A stretch of 64,000 nt of DNA from Nageia nagi (lineage: Eukaryota > Pinophyta): the NCBI GenBank assembly GCA_050084985.1, contig JBITNC010000002.1, positions 37,696,001 through 37,760,000 on the forward strand, read 5' to 3'. Each line of letters begins with the position of its first letter. The first letter of the stretch is position 1. Made by a program: the position numbers and the translations under genes. Positions 12,501 through 27,500 of the stretch are shown here, piece by piece. The notes under the pieces are model-generated. The model searched no databases, had not been told where the DNA came from, and saw nothing but the letters and a program-made list of their open reading frames with translations.

Positions 12501-15500
12501 TGAAGCATGGAGAGAATAAAAACCATTCAGGCTTTTTCAAAGTCTATTTTGATGAAAAGCGCATGTTGTTTTGACATTTTGGCCCATTTAATTCCCTTCC
12601 GGATTGCCAAGACATTATCCAGAATATAGCGACCTTGAATGAAGATAGTTTGTTCAGGTCTAAGAATAAAAGGTAAAGAGCCTCAAAGCCAAAGTTTTGG
12701 CAATAATCTTATGATTGACATTCAAAAGAGTGATTGGTCTCCAATTAGTGATGATTTCCGGATCCCCTTCGTTGGGAATAAACAATATTTTAGAAATAAG
12801 TTCCAATGACAATCTGTTCACAAAGATGGTCTATTTATTTATAAGTGTAAAGCGGCAGTGATTTGTTGTAGTCATTTGGGCCTTATTTTTTTGATAGTTC
12901 TTATGTTCTACATAGTACTCTGAGAACTATTACATTCACCATTTACTTGTACATTATAGATTGTCTTGTAAAGAAGCATGTTTTGTCTTTTGTCGGCAAT
13001 ATTGCTTCAGTGCTTTTGCTCAGATTCTATCATATTTTGTCTCACTTAACTGATTTATAAGATAGAAACTAATAAAGTGCTTCGGTTTATACTGGTACCT
13101 GCCATTCGTTTGAACTCTGTTGTATATAGTTATTTTTCATATGTTAGATGTCCCATGAATTTTCACTATAATCTTTAATAGGAGATACGATAGCAAAATT
13201 AGAATGACTGGATCTGGAATATTTCATTGTATTTTTTACTAAAAAAGAATAAGTCTATGTTACGTGTATTTTCTCCAGCTTTTTGTGAATGTACTATCCT
13301 CTTTGATAGGAAATTAGAATAAAACTAGAATGATCAGATCCTGAAAATTTCATTGTATTTTTAACTAAAAAGAATAAGCTTACTTATTTTGATCTTATTC
13401 TTTACTTACAACAAGCTACATGTGGCTTGTACGGTGAAACAATTAATTTATCTAGTGATGAATTCTAGCTACAAAGTGATAGTACAGTATTCTAACCGAA
13501 TGAGATTCTTTTGCTTGTTTGATGTTAGATCTATGCATTTAATGGACTTTAAGACCATATAAAACTTTGTTAAAGCAATTAATTAGTGATACTTCTTTTT
13601 CAACTTATGTTTTAGAGGCTATGCATGGTCGTAATTCCTTAGCGGGATAGTATTATTTGTCTCCAGGAATGTGTATATGAAGTGGAGAAATTTTCCAACA
13701 GTTGTGGGTTGGCCAATATTCTGTAGATAGTAATGAGTTGAAGATGAAAGGGTATTATGACAAGAATTTTCAACCTACTAAGAAAGACAAGACCATAAAG
13801 CTTAAGTTTAGTAGTTGAGTCTTACATCTTGTGTTATAGCGTCAAATCTGTAGTATTATTTCCTCTTTATCCAGAAACAAAAATTTGATATGATAAGGTT
13901 CATCAATTAAAGTTTGCAAGTGAAGGAAATGGAAAAGTCATCCTAAGGCCTTAGGGAGTCAAAAGGTTTTAAATATATATTTCAGACATTGATATATATG
14001 ATAATCTAGAGCCCACAAAAATAGCAAATGAAAAAGTGTTGTTTTTCAATATGGAAGGTGAAATGCCGCTGAAGGACAGAGGTATGGGAACTATTATCTC
14101 CTCTCAAAAGAAAAGAATTTAAAAAGCTGAGATTTGAGAGAGAAAACTCCAGGAAAGATTTGGGGCTTCTGAATACGGAGAACAGTAATTTTGAAGTGTT
14201 TTGTTTAGGTTTACTTTTGCTGTGGGTGTTTTAGTGAATTCTAATCTCCTACCAAAAGATTAAAAAAAAAAAAAACTGAGATTTGGGAGAGAAAACTCTC
14301 AGAAGGATTTGGGGCATTTGAACATGGAAGATAGTAATTATGAAGTGATTTGTTCTGAATCTTCTGGTTTACTTTTGCAGTGTGTCTTTAGATTGAACTT
14401 GTGCTGCAAGATAAAGAAGAGATATCTTCAGCATTACTTCAGTTGCAAGACGAAGATGCAATATCTTAAGGTTTTCTTCTACTGCAAGATGAAGAAGAGA
14501 TATCGTCAAGATTGCTTGTGCTGTAGATGAAGAGACATCATTAGGATTAGTTTTGTTGCAAGATGATCTAATATTTTTAGGTTTGCTTTTTCTACAAGAT
14601 AAAGTAGGCATATCTTTAGGGTTGCTTTTGCTACAAGATGAGGAAGATGCATCTTTAGAATTGCTTCTTGTGTAAGATGAAGAAGATATATCTTAAGAAT
14701 TACTTTTATTGCAAGACAAAGAATGGATATCTTTAGGGTTGCTTCTATTGCAATATGAGGAAGAATTATCTTTAAGGTTTCTTACATTGCGAGATGAGGA
14801 AGAGATACATTTATAGCTGCTACGTTTAAGTCTGATTATAACTTTCAGATGGTTGGAGTTTGAGATTAAGTTGCTACATATGCTATCTTGGTTGTTTCTT
14901 CTCTAGATGAAAGAGAAGGAGAAATTCAGGATCAACCAGATTTTGCATCCAATTGTAATTGGGAAGGTTTGAAATCTGTAAGCATGATTTTTGATCATCT
15001 TTTCCTCATCTGGTAGAGTAAAATTAGTTTCTAGTATTTGATTAATCTTTATTTTTCTGATTGTTGGGAATGTTTGACTACATGGCATGGTTGCTTGTGC
15101 GTCCAACTAAGCAAGTCTTAGGCTTACGGCCTTACAATGACTAGAGGATTTACTTCTTGTGAATCCTCCAATATCACATTATGATTAGGGAAAAGACTAA
15201 CCCACTAATTAACAACTTTTAAACCTTTCCTATTAAATGAAGATCCTTCCTTGTTTACTCTCTTTCTTTTCTGTGTTCTTCTTGACAAGGCCCCTTATTG
15301 TGCACCCAATTGTTGTTTAGGTTGTTGCTCATCTCTATGAGGTCTGAGGCCAATATTATTGCCTCCTCCGAGAATCCAACAGCTTGCTTGTCATTTTCTC
15401 CAATATTTAGACCAGCGCTACCTGGCTCTCTTTTTTTGAGAGGTCTTCCTCCGAAGTTGCCTTCTCGAGCGAGCACAACACCCGATCGAGGTCCAGCTCA

Positions 15501-18500
15501 TCACATCATTCTTTTGAGCTTCCTTTCTGGAAGGGGCTTTCAGAAGACATCGAGATGAACGTACTCAGCCACTTTGATAGACCAGGAGACGTATCCAACA
15601 CACCTCGGCCACCTTGACTTGTCAAATCACATCGTTCTTTTCGACCATTAACAATACCACAAACATATCTTGCATAGTTCATCGAGATCCATCTCCGGAG
15701 CAGAGAGTACTGCCATACTCTCCCCCTAGAGAGGCCTAGGATGGCCTCCCTTTGGTGGTTCCAAATGCTGTATCCCCTTCCTCTTAGGGTTGGGACCTCT
15801 ATGTGGTTGTATTTGCTTATATCATTCTCTATGCTTTAGGTTTTTCTTAGTTGCTGCCTATTTTTTTGGGGCTTTGCTGGCACTATGTGCATGATTGTAC
15901 TTGACAATCCCATTTACCACTTTTGGCCATCTGTGGACATTAATATACTTTTTTTTTCTCCACACTAAAGTGTTTGCTTTGTCCACTTCTCCGTATGTTC
16001 CATCTGGTATCTTGGTTCACTAACAAGTAGGCAACAACCAATTTCTTGATGTGTTGAATATGACACTGCTTTTGCAAGCATTAAAAACCAAGACCTTTTG
16101 TGGGGTCTCTGCCAGTTGGTATAGCACTTTTGGACAGCACAATCTAGGCTCTTTATATTGAAGTTTCTTTGGATCAATCTGTGAGATCTTTTCAATTTGC
16201 TTGTCCATATCCTTAGGAAGTTTTATAACAGAGTCATCAATAAGTAATAACTAAGTTAACAACCCCATAATTCTTGCTTTCTTATAAATTTCAGTGATAT
16301 TATCATTGTATTGCTCTCCAGTCAGAGCAAGAGATCCCTATGATTGTATTAAAGCATATAGCACTTCGTTGATTCGTTAAATAAATTAATATGGTCAGAT
16401 GGAGAAACCCTCTTTATCAAGCAATGGGAGATAACCATCAACTCTAGCCTCCCTCAATCTTATGAGCTCTTTAGGTCACTCAATAAATTGTTCCAGAAAA
16501 GAGGGACCATTATCAAAAGTATCATGATTCCCTTAGATGAACTGCAGAGCAATCTTTGGTCCTTGTGGGCTATGTTTCTCTTGATGTAATTCCCTAGTGC
16601 GTGATTATTGAATTCTTCACTACCTTACTGGTTGTATCATTGGCATGAATTTGATGTGTATCATATGGGATCCAGGGGAGCTTATAGAATCCCATGCTAG
16701 CTATCATGTTGATTGCTAACATATAGGCCTTATTATATGCTATATGCCCACTAGTTTTGGGTTGTCTCCACCATTCTTTTGCATCCGTTGTGCTTCCATT
16801 CATGTATTTCATCTCATTATCTACTTGTCTGATGATTTCCCAACAAACAAGGATATTAGCTACAAACACAAGGAGATCTTTGGGAGGTGATTTGGATCCA
16901 CACAACCAATGATATCACCTACAAACACAAGAAGAGCTTTGGGAGGTGATTTGCATCCACAGAGTCTGACATGCACATGCTCACACACACACACACACAC
17001 TTTGGAGTATAAAACCAGTCACCTATTTGGGAGTCTTTTAAGAAGTCTATGGCATGTTTAGGGAACCTAGGTGGAGGATGTCCAAATGAGAAATGGCAAA
17101 CTTGAGCTGAAAATTATCAATGAAATTATGGTAACCTGCCATTGTTTCATCCAAATGGATTGCCTCAGTCAACTTTTGCATAGGAATGGAGAAATCCTTC
17201 TTAATATGAAGCTTTGCAAGGTATCTGTCTGGCATATTAGCACGGAAAGTATGGACTAACAGGGAATAGTAATTGAAGGGACCTTCTTAATGAATCTGGA
17301 TAAACATTAACTGTTCATGCATTTTGTTTGAAAGACAAGTATCATTTGTAAAGAAACATACAATTCTTGGACCCAAAGTACATATAAAAGGTAAGATTAT
17401 GTTTGTGGACCACTTTTAATCTTTTTTTCCTAACAACTTTGAGACCATGTCAATTGTGTCCTTAGACTATGGTCTAGTGTCAGTAATACGATAAAGAGAT
17501 TTCTCACCAACCAAAGATTTCTAAAGGTGCAATATGATAGTCAAGGAACATGATCTGTGACATTAACTAGGGTTCCAAAGAAATTGCTCAACATTAACTG
17601 CTTGGGTTTTTGTGTGTCCATATTTTATACCTAAAACACTTAAGGCTTTTATTATTATCTATGTAGACACCAGGTTGGTTGGGGTAATAATTGATTTAAA
17701 GCTTGGATTATACTTCTTGGCTGTCCAAAACACCATTTAAGGTAGGAAATAACATCAGGGCAAGTCAGCTTACCAGTACCAGAAGTCCAACTGTTGCAGT
17801 TCACCGTCTGGAGCTCTTATGTTCAGCAATCTGTATGCTCATCAAAACCATAATTTGGAACTGGTCTGAGTCTTTGTTTCATGGAAAAGTTCATAGTCTT
17901 TGATAAAATCATTGTCTATCCTTTGCCTTTTGAGTTTTTGAACATTTGCTGCAGGACGTAATGACTAGGGCTTTTTATGACCAGTTTGTCCTTTCTTTGA
18001 TACCTTTTCACGGTGGATATAAAAAGAAGACGAGGATGATGCCATTTGAGTTTTGATCCAAAACTTCTGACTTCTGAGCACTAAATTTCACTAACAGATG
18101 ATATTCTCATTCACCTGTACCATGTGGTTGTATAAGGACAAGATCAATTAGAGGCTCAATTGACTTAATTATTTCTCAACTTTAATGGTGATTAGGAAAA
18201 TTCGGAATGTAAGAATATAAGCCTTAACATACCCATGAAGGTAGAATTGAAATCATTATTCAATATTGATTATAGACAAATAAATGAAACTTTATGTGGG
18301 CAGTTAATTTGGGCTTTGATCTGGCCCAATCTTCTGTAATGCAGAAAATATAGTTTGTAGATTGATGATTGCATTTGAGTTTACTGGTGTGAGCGAAGCT
18401 AAGAGGGGTCTTATGTATGTAAAGGGGAGTTCGGATTATTGCACTGAAATTATGAAGAATAATAAATTTGGCTGGACAAGGTATATACTCTTCATAATAT

Positions 18501-21500
18501 GTAGTTAATCATATATTTAGTTGTTGGTGCCATGATTGGGTGCACTCCTCTATATTCATGCAACTGTATATCAACTGACTTGCTTACTCTTTCATCAACC
18601 TCTATAGTTTATTCTACTATATGATATGTATTCATTATGTTCTTAAGTCATGTATTTTGTTAGTGGAACCTTTTAGGTCTACTACATGTGACATTTTCAG
18701 TTTTTTGCCTAAGAGTAGTGGTTGAAGGTTTGGTACTTCAAATTATAGTCTATGACTAACCTCAAGCTTTTGGCCCAGTTTTTCTTGGTTTGTGATCCTC
18801 TTTGTATTTTATGGTCAAAATAAGAAAAAAAAAAAGACGAACGAACAAAAAAAAAAAAACAGATTAAAAAGAAAGAAAATATTGAAAATTATGTTTTGAA
18901 TAATTTTTTCTATATATATTATCCACTATTAAAATACATATATACAACAAATGTCAAGAATTGTCAATAATTAGGTGTGTATTATTGTGTGTAGGAAAAT
19001 AACCATACGTAAAAATAGGATTAATCTCTACAGCTCATTCAGGTATAATAATTTGATATAAACTAGTTTAGATATCTTAAATATATATCTACAAAATGCC
19101 AAGAGGTATCATTTTCAAGGTATCTATCTTAAATATCTTTAAACTTTATATAAATTATTATTAAATAAAAATATAACAAAAATTATAAATAAAAATGCAA
19201 TAAATATCTTACACATTATTTATAAAAAATATTACATAACAATAATTAAATATGAAACAAAAATTAAATATAAAAAAAAGAGTTGTGGATTACTTTTTTA
19301 ATGTCTCTCCCTCATCTACTGCTCTCATAAATAAACAAATCAATCAATCAATGAGTGAGTGAGATAAGGGTCGATTAGTGGTTGAACAACATATATTCTA
19401 TTCCTCCTCGCCGCTCCCCTCCCCTTGCCTCCCCTCCCCTCCCCTCTTACTAGAGCAATACGGCTTATTCTTATTATTTTTTTAAAATGTTTAATTATTT
19501 ATTTAAATGTTTTAATTATTTTTTAAATATAATTGAACTATTATAATTCCTAATATATTAGAGTTAATTTTTATAATATTAAATTTATTAATTGGCTAAT
19601 TTTTATTTTTATTTTTAAAAAAAGTTCGATAGCTGGACATTTGGGTCCTTGGTCCCCCATTGCAGGAGACCTCTCGGCGTAAATATATGACACTGAACAT
19701 GGATATTTGGCATACACAAATAAAAAATTATAGGCATTTAATGTAAGGAAGTGTTGTTGGTTACTTATGTGAATTTTTACCCTTAAAAGACAATGGTGCA
19801 TTTGTTAGACCCCATAACCATGTTGTGCATCTTGTGATTTTGTTGCAAAATCTTGGAACCATATTATCTCTGTAAATCTTTTGCAATAAATTAGAAATAG
19901 AAAACCAATTTCAAAATGTACAAAACAAGGTTAAATGAACAGAGTGTAAAGTGATTTAATAGTTAAAATAAGATGCACAAGCTAAGCTAAGTTCAGAAGA
20001 CATGGCTTGGCTTGAGCAGCCACAAACTTGTTTAGAATATATGATGGAAGCACTTTGGCTTGTCAAGTCTGTTTTAGGATCAGCCTGAAATCGTTTGCTC
20101 GATAAAGAAATAACATTGATTTGATTTCTTAAAGATTTCTCTTGATTGATACGTACAACACAGAATGTGATGATTCAATGTGTAAATGGCCTTTGTTTTT
20201 ATGTGATTTTATACATGGTTTAAAAATTCAAATCTGGAGGCCATTTCCCAAAGTTAACTGTGTAGCCTAGGCTTAATGTTCTAGACATTAAATGAAATTC
20301 AAAGACAAATTTAATTATTTTGAAATTAATTTTGGTCTACAATGCGATCATGCTATTCCTTAACTACATTCCAAAATAACTTGACATTTGAGTAAATGAT
20401 GAAATAGACTCAAAATTTAATAACTTGTCATTTTGGTAAATCAGGAAATAGACTCAAAATTTAATAACTTGTCATTTTAGTAAATCATGAAATAAACTCA
20501 AAATTTAATAACTCGACATTTGAGTAAATCATTAAATAAACTCAAAATTTGCATATTTTTGGGTAAATGATAAAAAAGACCTAATAAATATTAAATCTAG
20601 TTAACATTATTTATAACTTTAAATCTTATTTATATTTTGATAATAAAAACTCAATTATTGAAAGATATAAACAAATATTAAAGACCAACTAAACATTAGA
20701 AATCAGCAAGCACACTATAAGAGAATAGCCAAAAAATAACTTAGAAAAACACGGATTTAACATGGAAAATCTTGCAATATGCAACAAAAAACCACAGGGA
20801 AAATGTCAACTTTAGTCGTTATTACTTTCAAACTTTCACCATATAATGTCCCAAAATATTTTAATTTATATTTTGTTGTGTTTGTGGGCTTCTAGGGGGT
20901 GGGTTAGTGTGTTTTGAGAAGTTATATTGTTAGTATAAGTGTTTAGGGAGTTGGTTATGTATTTAGAATAGTTTTGTGACAAGAAAAAAGTTATTAAATA
21001 ATGTCATTGACTTGGTACACGTTTTTAGCTTGATGGTTGGGATGATAAGGCAATATTTAAATGTCTCTATTATTTGTAACTGCCATTTTGGCAAAAGTAA
21101 CTGTTATGAGGTCAAAGTCTAAGGTATTAATTAATGCTTTTGTAACTGCCATAGGAAAGGATTTGTAACTGTTATGAGACAGACTTTTGTAACTGTTAAA
21201 GGCTTAAATTAAGAGTTACATGACTATTTAAAATGAAGAGTTGGTCATTTGGAGGGTTGAATTTGGAAGAGCTTTGCTCCTTTGGACTCTTGCATTCTGC
21301 TGGATTATTTTTGGGGTTCCCATTGAAGATCAATTCAATGGAGGCTTGAAGGATCAGATCCTAGAGCTATCTACCCAATTGGATCTGACCAATCCACATC
21401 AGGGTTGGTGATTTGGGCTTGATTTGAGGAGCATCATTGAAGCTGAATTGTAGATCTGCCTATTGGAGGGCAAGTTAGAAGTTTCTGAGCAAAGATCCAG

Positions 21501-24500
21501 CCTTTGGAGGCTATTGGAGTAATACGTCAGCCTTGAGAGGATTGTTGGTAGGTTATAAGGGCCAGAACTATCAAGGGAGCCATGTTCATCCAGTATTGGC
21601 ACAATTTTGGGCATATCAGCCTTTGTTTAGCAAGATAGAGGCTTGAGGGTGTTATTTGCTGAGATATTCGATTGAGGACAACTCTGAGAAATCTGTCCAA
21701 CAGTCACCTAGCTTGGAGACAATAATACCGCTGTTCGTCTAGTTCTTGTGGGGTTTGTTTTGAGTTTTGAAGGTGTTACAGCTGTTTGAACAGCTCTTTG
21801 CGGTGTGTTTAGTAATCTATAGTTGTCTTGCTTACATACAATTGTAATGCATTGTCTCTGTTACCTATAATTTGCTGTAGTTGAAAGCTTTCTTTATTGA
21901 AAAGATAAATATAAAAGAAATTAGATTTTGTCCTTTGGAATTATTATTGTTTTGTGTGCATTTGTATTTGGTGTGTTTCACACCATACCCAAATACGAGG
22001 TTTATCCCTTTTTATTAAAAAAATAGGAAGGTTCCAATTCGACCTGCTCTACATGTATTATTCTTAATAATAGTTGGGTGCTTAGCAATAGTCACGCATA
22101 TAATAATAGTTGCATGATTAATAATAGCTGTACGCCTAATAATAGCCATGCATATAATAATAGTCGCTAATAATAGCCGTGCGCTATCAAAAAATAACAA
22201 CTAAAATTAGCATTGTATGGACAGAAAAGTTGCAGCCCCCTGCAATCCCCTTCTACACCCAACGCAATAGGTTTGCATGGACGAGAATCATTAGGGGGCG
22301 CATCACCACACTGCCGCATCCATGCACCACCATTCAGAAGAACATTGGAGATCTCGATATTGACTTCACCTCCTAACACTAAAATGATAATAGAAAAATT
22401 AAAAAAACTTAGTTAATATATAAAATCTTCTGTAAGAACTTATTTAACTTATATTTAAAAGATTAAAGTTGTGTAATTTCACTTTCTAAAAAAGTTATCA
22501 TGATATACTTTAAAGTAATAGAAAACTAAAAGTTTTTAATTTCTTTTTAATTTATAGGGATTTATTTGAATATTATGTCGATGGCTCATGACCATGGTAG
22601 CATTGGAGCCTTCAAAACCCCTCTGTCATGTCTCCCATTGTAGGTTATATATATCTTGGTTTGCATATAAGTATTTAACATGTTTTTACAATTATTTGAT
22701 TTGGCTCTATCCCCTGATTACTGCCTGGCTGCTTGTGAAAACAAAAGAAAGGTCAGGCTTTGAACACCTCCAACAAGGTTTTCTCTAAATTCCAGTTCTC
22801 TTATAAGGGTGAGAAAATTGATATCAGTATAGTCTATACAAGCAAAGGAGTCCAATTTATAGGTCCTTTCAGTACCCTAATCATGACTTTGATATGCCTT
22901 CTTCCCACTAGAGTTATGATGCTTCCAACTTCACTTTCAAGGTTTTCCAATGAAGATGCACCTCTTTGACTGTTTTAAACATATAATCCTCTAAATTTTC
23001 GAGGTTTGGGTTACATCTTGGGACATACAAAATGAACATTTATTGAGCATTTGCAAAACCTTTTTCTTTACTGGATGATCCCTTTTCTAGTAGACTCATT
23101 CTAACATGTACTGTACATGCTGAATTTTCCACCCAACCTCTTCCTTTCGAGAGGATCTTCCTTATCCATAGAATATGATCCATGTGTGATAACATGACAA
23201 GTAGAGATTTCAAGTTCTTTGCCATTCAGAGATGGTTGCCTCCAAGAGCTTGGTAGTCACTTGCAGGACTGATTTGTAGAGGCTAGCTTTTATCTTCCAT
23301 TCCCTGGTATTTTCATAGTTTTAATTCCTCAATTCAGTCAAGTACTTCTTGAATGCTCCACCTTGCTTTTTATCTGATAAGAGGATGATCTAAATCAGTA
23401 TGGGAGGATATATACCATTGAAATAAGTACAATATGAAAAAATGCAAATGACTCAATAATAAATTAGGATTCACACACACTGAGTTACACTTATAATAGG
23501 GTGGATACCTATAGTATCTAAATATTCAATACCTATAGTACCATTGCCATACTGTTGAACTTCCCCCGCCTTTTCTCTTAATATCCTCACGTCCTTCCTC
23601 TTTACACATTGTTATCTGCCCCCTGCATGCATTGTCTACTTTTACATTCCACGGCTGTCTTTGTAGCTGATATCACATGCTCGTGGCCAGTTTTCACAAG
23701 GGCATCTAAAGGTGATATTCTTATATAGACTCTATGAATCTATGTCAGTGGCATACAACATTAACCAAATTTACTTAATTATATATGATAACCAGAAAAT
23801 CGATTTGGTTTTTGGTGTAGTTCTAATATTGTGTTTTCTTGCCTTGGAACTGATACAAAATCACTGATTGTAGATGTGTTAGACTTGTCAAACTTGTCAA
23901 GCTCCCAAAGATTTGTAGAAACTTTCATAGTGTTGGAAAGAGTTGAGAGTCTCGCTCTTTAGACTCGTTACACCTAACTTGGCCTGGGACTTGTAGAAAC
24001 GGATGTTCAAAACTTGATCAACTTCAAAATTTGTGAGTTAATTGTGAGTACTTATTTGATTGTCTTTTGAGATTACTTGCTAGTGTTTGTCTATTATGGT
24101 TTCAACGTTCAATTAATAAAGAAATGTAAACAACGCAATCAAGGAAACTTAAATGTAATGGCAAACATTGTGTGATATTCTTCAAGCCAATTACCTGTTT
24201 AATAAGTGTGAATCTGACACCAATAATTTAGCTATTCCCATAAATAAAGAACTTATGCTTACATTAGAGCACTGTTTCCATCTAGACTATCATTGAAGTT
24301 CTTTGTTTGGAATTATCTTGTGTTACTATTAAATTAACATAGATATCTTAAATATATATCTACAAAATGCTGAGAGGTATCAATCTGAGGTGTCTATCTT
24401 ATTTCTTGGTGGTGTGATACGCAAGATAGACACCTCAAGATTGATACCTATCGATATTTTTTAGATATATACTTAAGATATCTATGCTAGTATGTACATA

Positions 24501-27500
24501 TAATGGAAATAATAATAATAATATTATTAATATGTATATATCATCTAAACATAAATATTTCATCACCTATTACTTCTTAAAGTTATCTATTATCATCCTA
24601 AGAAAAAAGGAAGACAAAGCTGAAATGCAGAATTAAAAAGTAAAATCAATACAAAACAAAGCTGGTTTTATCCACTTACAGGCAGAAAAGATAGTGTCAA
24701 AGTTGGAAAACTTAGTTAGGGTACCTTACCTTATATCACTTCTTAAACTAAGCTCCCATGGACTAAGAGTTCAGATTTCCCAATATCAATAAACAATTTA
24801 CACTACAACTAAGCCCACATAGAGTAAGAGTTCATATTTCCCAATATCAATAAACAATCTACGCAATGTAGACCTTAGTTCTTTCCAGTTTATAGTGCAT
24901 AAAATTAAAAAACCAAATATTTTAAATCTCTCTAGAGGATCCAAGATTCCAAAGTGAAGAAAGATTATAGCTTCCTGAGTAAAAGGAATTGATGATTCAA
25001 CATTAATAGTAAGCCCCCTGTGCCGATTTCTTAATTTCACACATGATAAGCCAAGAAGGTAAAATCCACGGATAATACACCAAAAAGAAAACATGTAAGA
25101 TAGTGTTAAAGCTAGACAACTTAGTTAGGGTACCTAATATCACTACTTAAACTAAGCCTCCATGAAGTTAGAGTTCAGATTTCCTAATACCAATAAACAA
25201 TCTACACTAAAACTAAGCCCCCATGGAGTAAGAGTTCAGATTTCCCAATATCAGTAAACAATCTACAGAATGTAGCTTAGTTGATTTGGTCAAAGTTCTT
25301 TCCAGTTTTAGTGCATGAAATTGAAAAATCAAATATTTATTCAGATCTCTCTAGAGTATTCAAAGTGAAGAAAGATTATAGCTGCCTGAGTAGAAGGAAT
25401 TGATTCAACATAAATAGTAAGCTCCCCGTGCTGCTTTCTCAATTTCATACATGATAAACCAAGGTAAAATCAGCAAATAATACTCCATAAAAAAACATGT
25501 GAACACTTTCTGATTTTACATTTACTAAAATAACATTTAAATATTTAATATTTGGGCATTATGTTTTGGGTGTGTGATTTGACGACAAAGTGTCATGGCA
25601 TTCAAATTAAATAAATTCTGTATATATTTATAAGTGCAAAATCTAATCATTGTATATTGCAAATTAGCAATATAAAAAAGTTTTAAAAAATTATTTGTCC
25701 AGTGGATAAAATATGTGAATGAAAAGAACCGACTGAGATAAAAGATTTACGCAGGTGAAATATTTGACCAGGTAAAACATATGGATGAAAAAGACTTGGA
25801 AATATTTGTGCAGCAAAATAATGAAGTTCTTAAAAGAATTTAGAATTATCTGTTAGTGTTACAGATGAATTTGTAGTTGGATTTTTTAGGTTGTTTACAG
25901 TTTTTTAATACTTTACAAATGATTTGTAGCAGAAATTCTTTTTTCTGGTTACAGATGCTAGAACATACCGAGAATTTGTTTGTTATATTTTGCATGAAAT
26001 GGTTTCTTGTTTTTATATAAAAATTCTTCAATTTTTATAATATCGGCTTAATAAATTTTTTAGTTTTTAAAAATGTTTACAAATGCACATTTGAGTCCTC
26101 TTTCATGCTGTGGCTGTCATTGTTGGAACACCTTTTGGCGTAATTAAACTGCTTGTGGATGGACATTTGAGTGCTCTGCCATGCTGTGGCTGCCATTGTT
26201 GGAATGCCTTTTGGCATAATTATTGTTGATGTTTATCAAGATTCCTTAATTCTTCTTTTGGCATCAAAAAGTTTGGCTAAGGGACAAACCATAATACACA
26301 GGAGTCCATCTGTTTTACCATCGTGTCTTTGTCCTTCTTTCCGTGATAGATCATTATACTTTCTTCGATGCTCTCCTAAGGGTGCAGTGAAGGCCCAGTT
26401 ACATGTTAACATGATGACCTTACAATTCGGTGGATAGTGAGTGTGGCCAGCCTGCCTTTGGGAATTCCTCCACAATGAAATGCATAGCAAACATCTCTGT
26501 TGCCCCATCGTGTCTTTGTCATTCTTTCTGTGGCAGATTTTGTTTTTTTATCAATAGGGTTAATTTTGTATTAGTATAAAAGATGGAGTTTTAATCTCCA
26601 AAAACCTTTACAGTTAAGATTGTTCTTCATATTTCATTATGTGTCTTCATCAACATATTGTAGAGCTTCTATACATTTTCTTTTCATTCTTCTACCTATA
26701 GCTTGAACAAAAATCGAAGAGAATGCATCATTCCCTTATTTCCTAGAAAACAAAGCAGATTATAACATTAAATGAATACAAAACAAAATATATAGACGCC
26801 ATAGAAGTAGCTGTGGTTTTGCTACCAAAATACAAAACAAAATATATTGATGCCATAGTAGTAGCAGTGGTTTTTCTACCAAAATTCCTTACTACATATT
26901 GGAGCATAGTTTAGGGGTCTTCTCTTCTTTTCTCAGGTCCTCTCCTAACTGCATATAAGGCATACTGTCTGTTGTGGCCACACAACACACCCCAAAATAC
27001 AAGATTTTGGGGACCCTATTTTTGCAAAGGCAATGAGGTGCATTGCCTTGAGATTGGTTTTTGGCGACGAATAGTTCATTCTGAAGAGTGCAAACATGAT
27101 ATCAAGGAGCGATTCAAGGAGATCTTGCGATGAAGACCCTGAAGAGTATAAGAGTATCCCGTCATCAATTTTGCAGCCAAGGAGCCAAGATCTAAAAGAT
27201 AGCATCAAAGCACGGATTTTTGGGCCTAGAGAGCAGTCATTGCAAGTGGGGCCATTTTTGTAGAGTTTGAGCTCACAGGTGCTAAGATGACAAAAATGGA
27301 GCATTTTTGTTAAGTTTGAGTATAGGTGCAGTGAATATGGCTAAGATGACAAAAATAAATGTTTTTGTCAATTTTGACCTTGAAAAGTTGGAAAAAGGCA
27401 AGTATGATAGAAAATGTGCGTTTTTGTCAATTTTGAGCTTGGAAGTGTTTAGCAAGGCAAGAATGTGTGTTTTTGCACAGTTTGGACACGGAAAGCTCTG

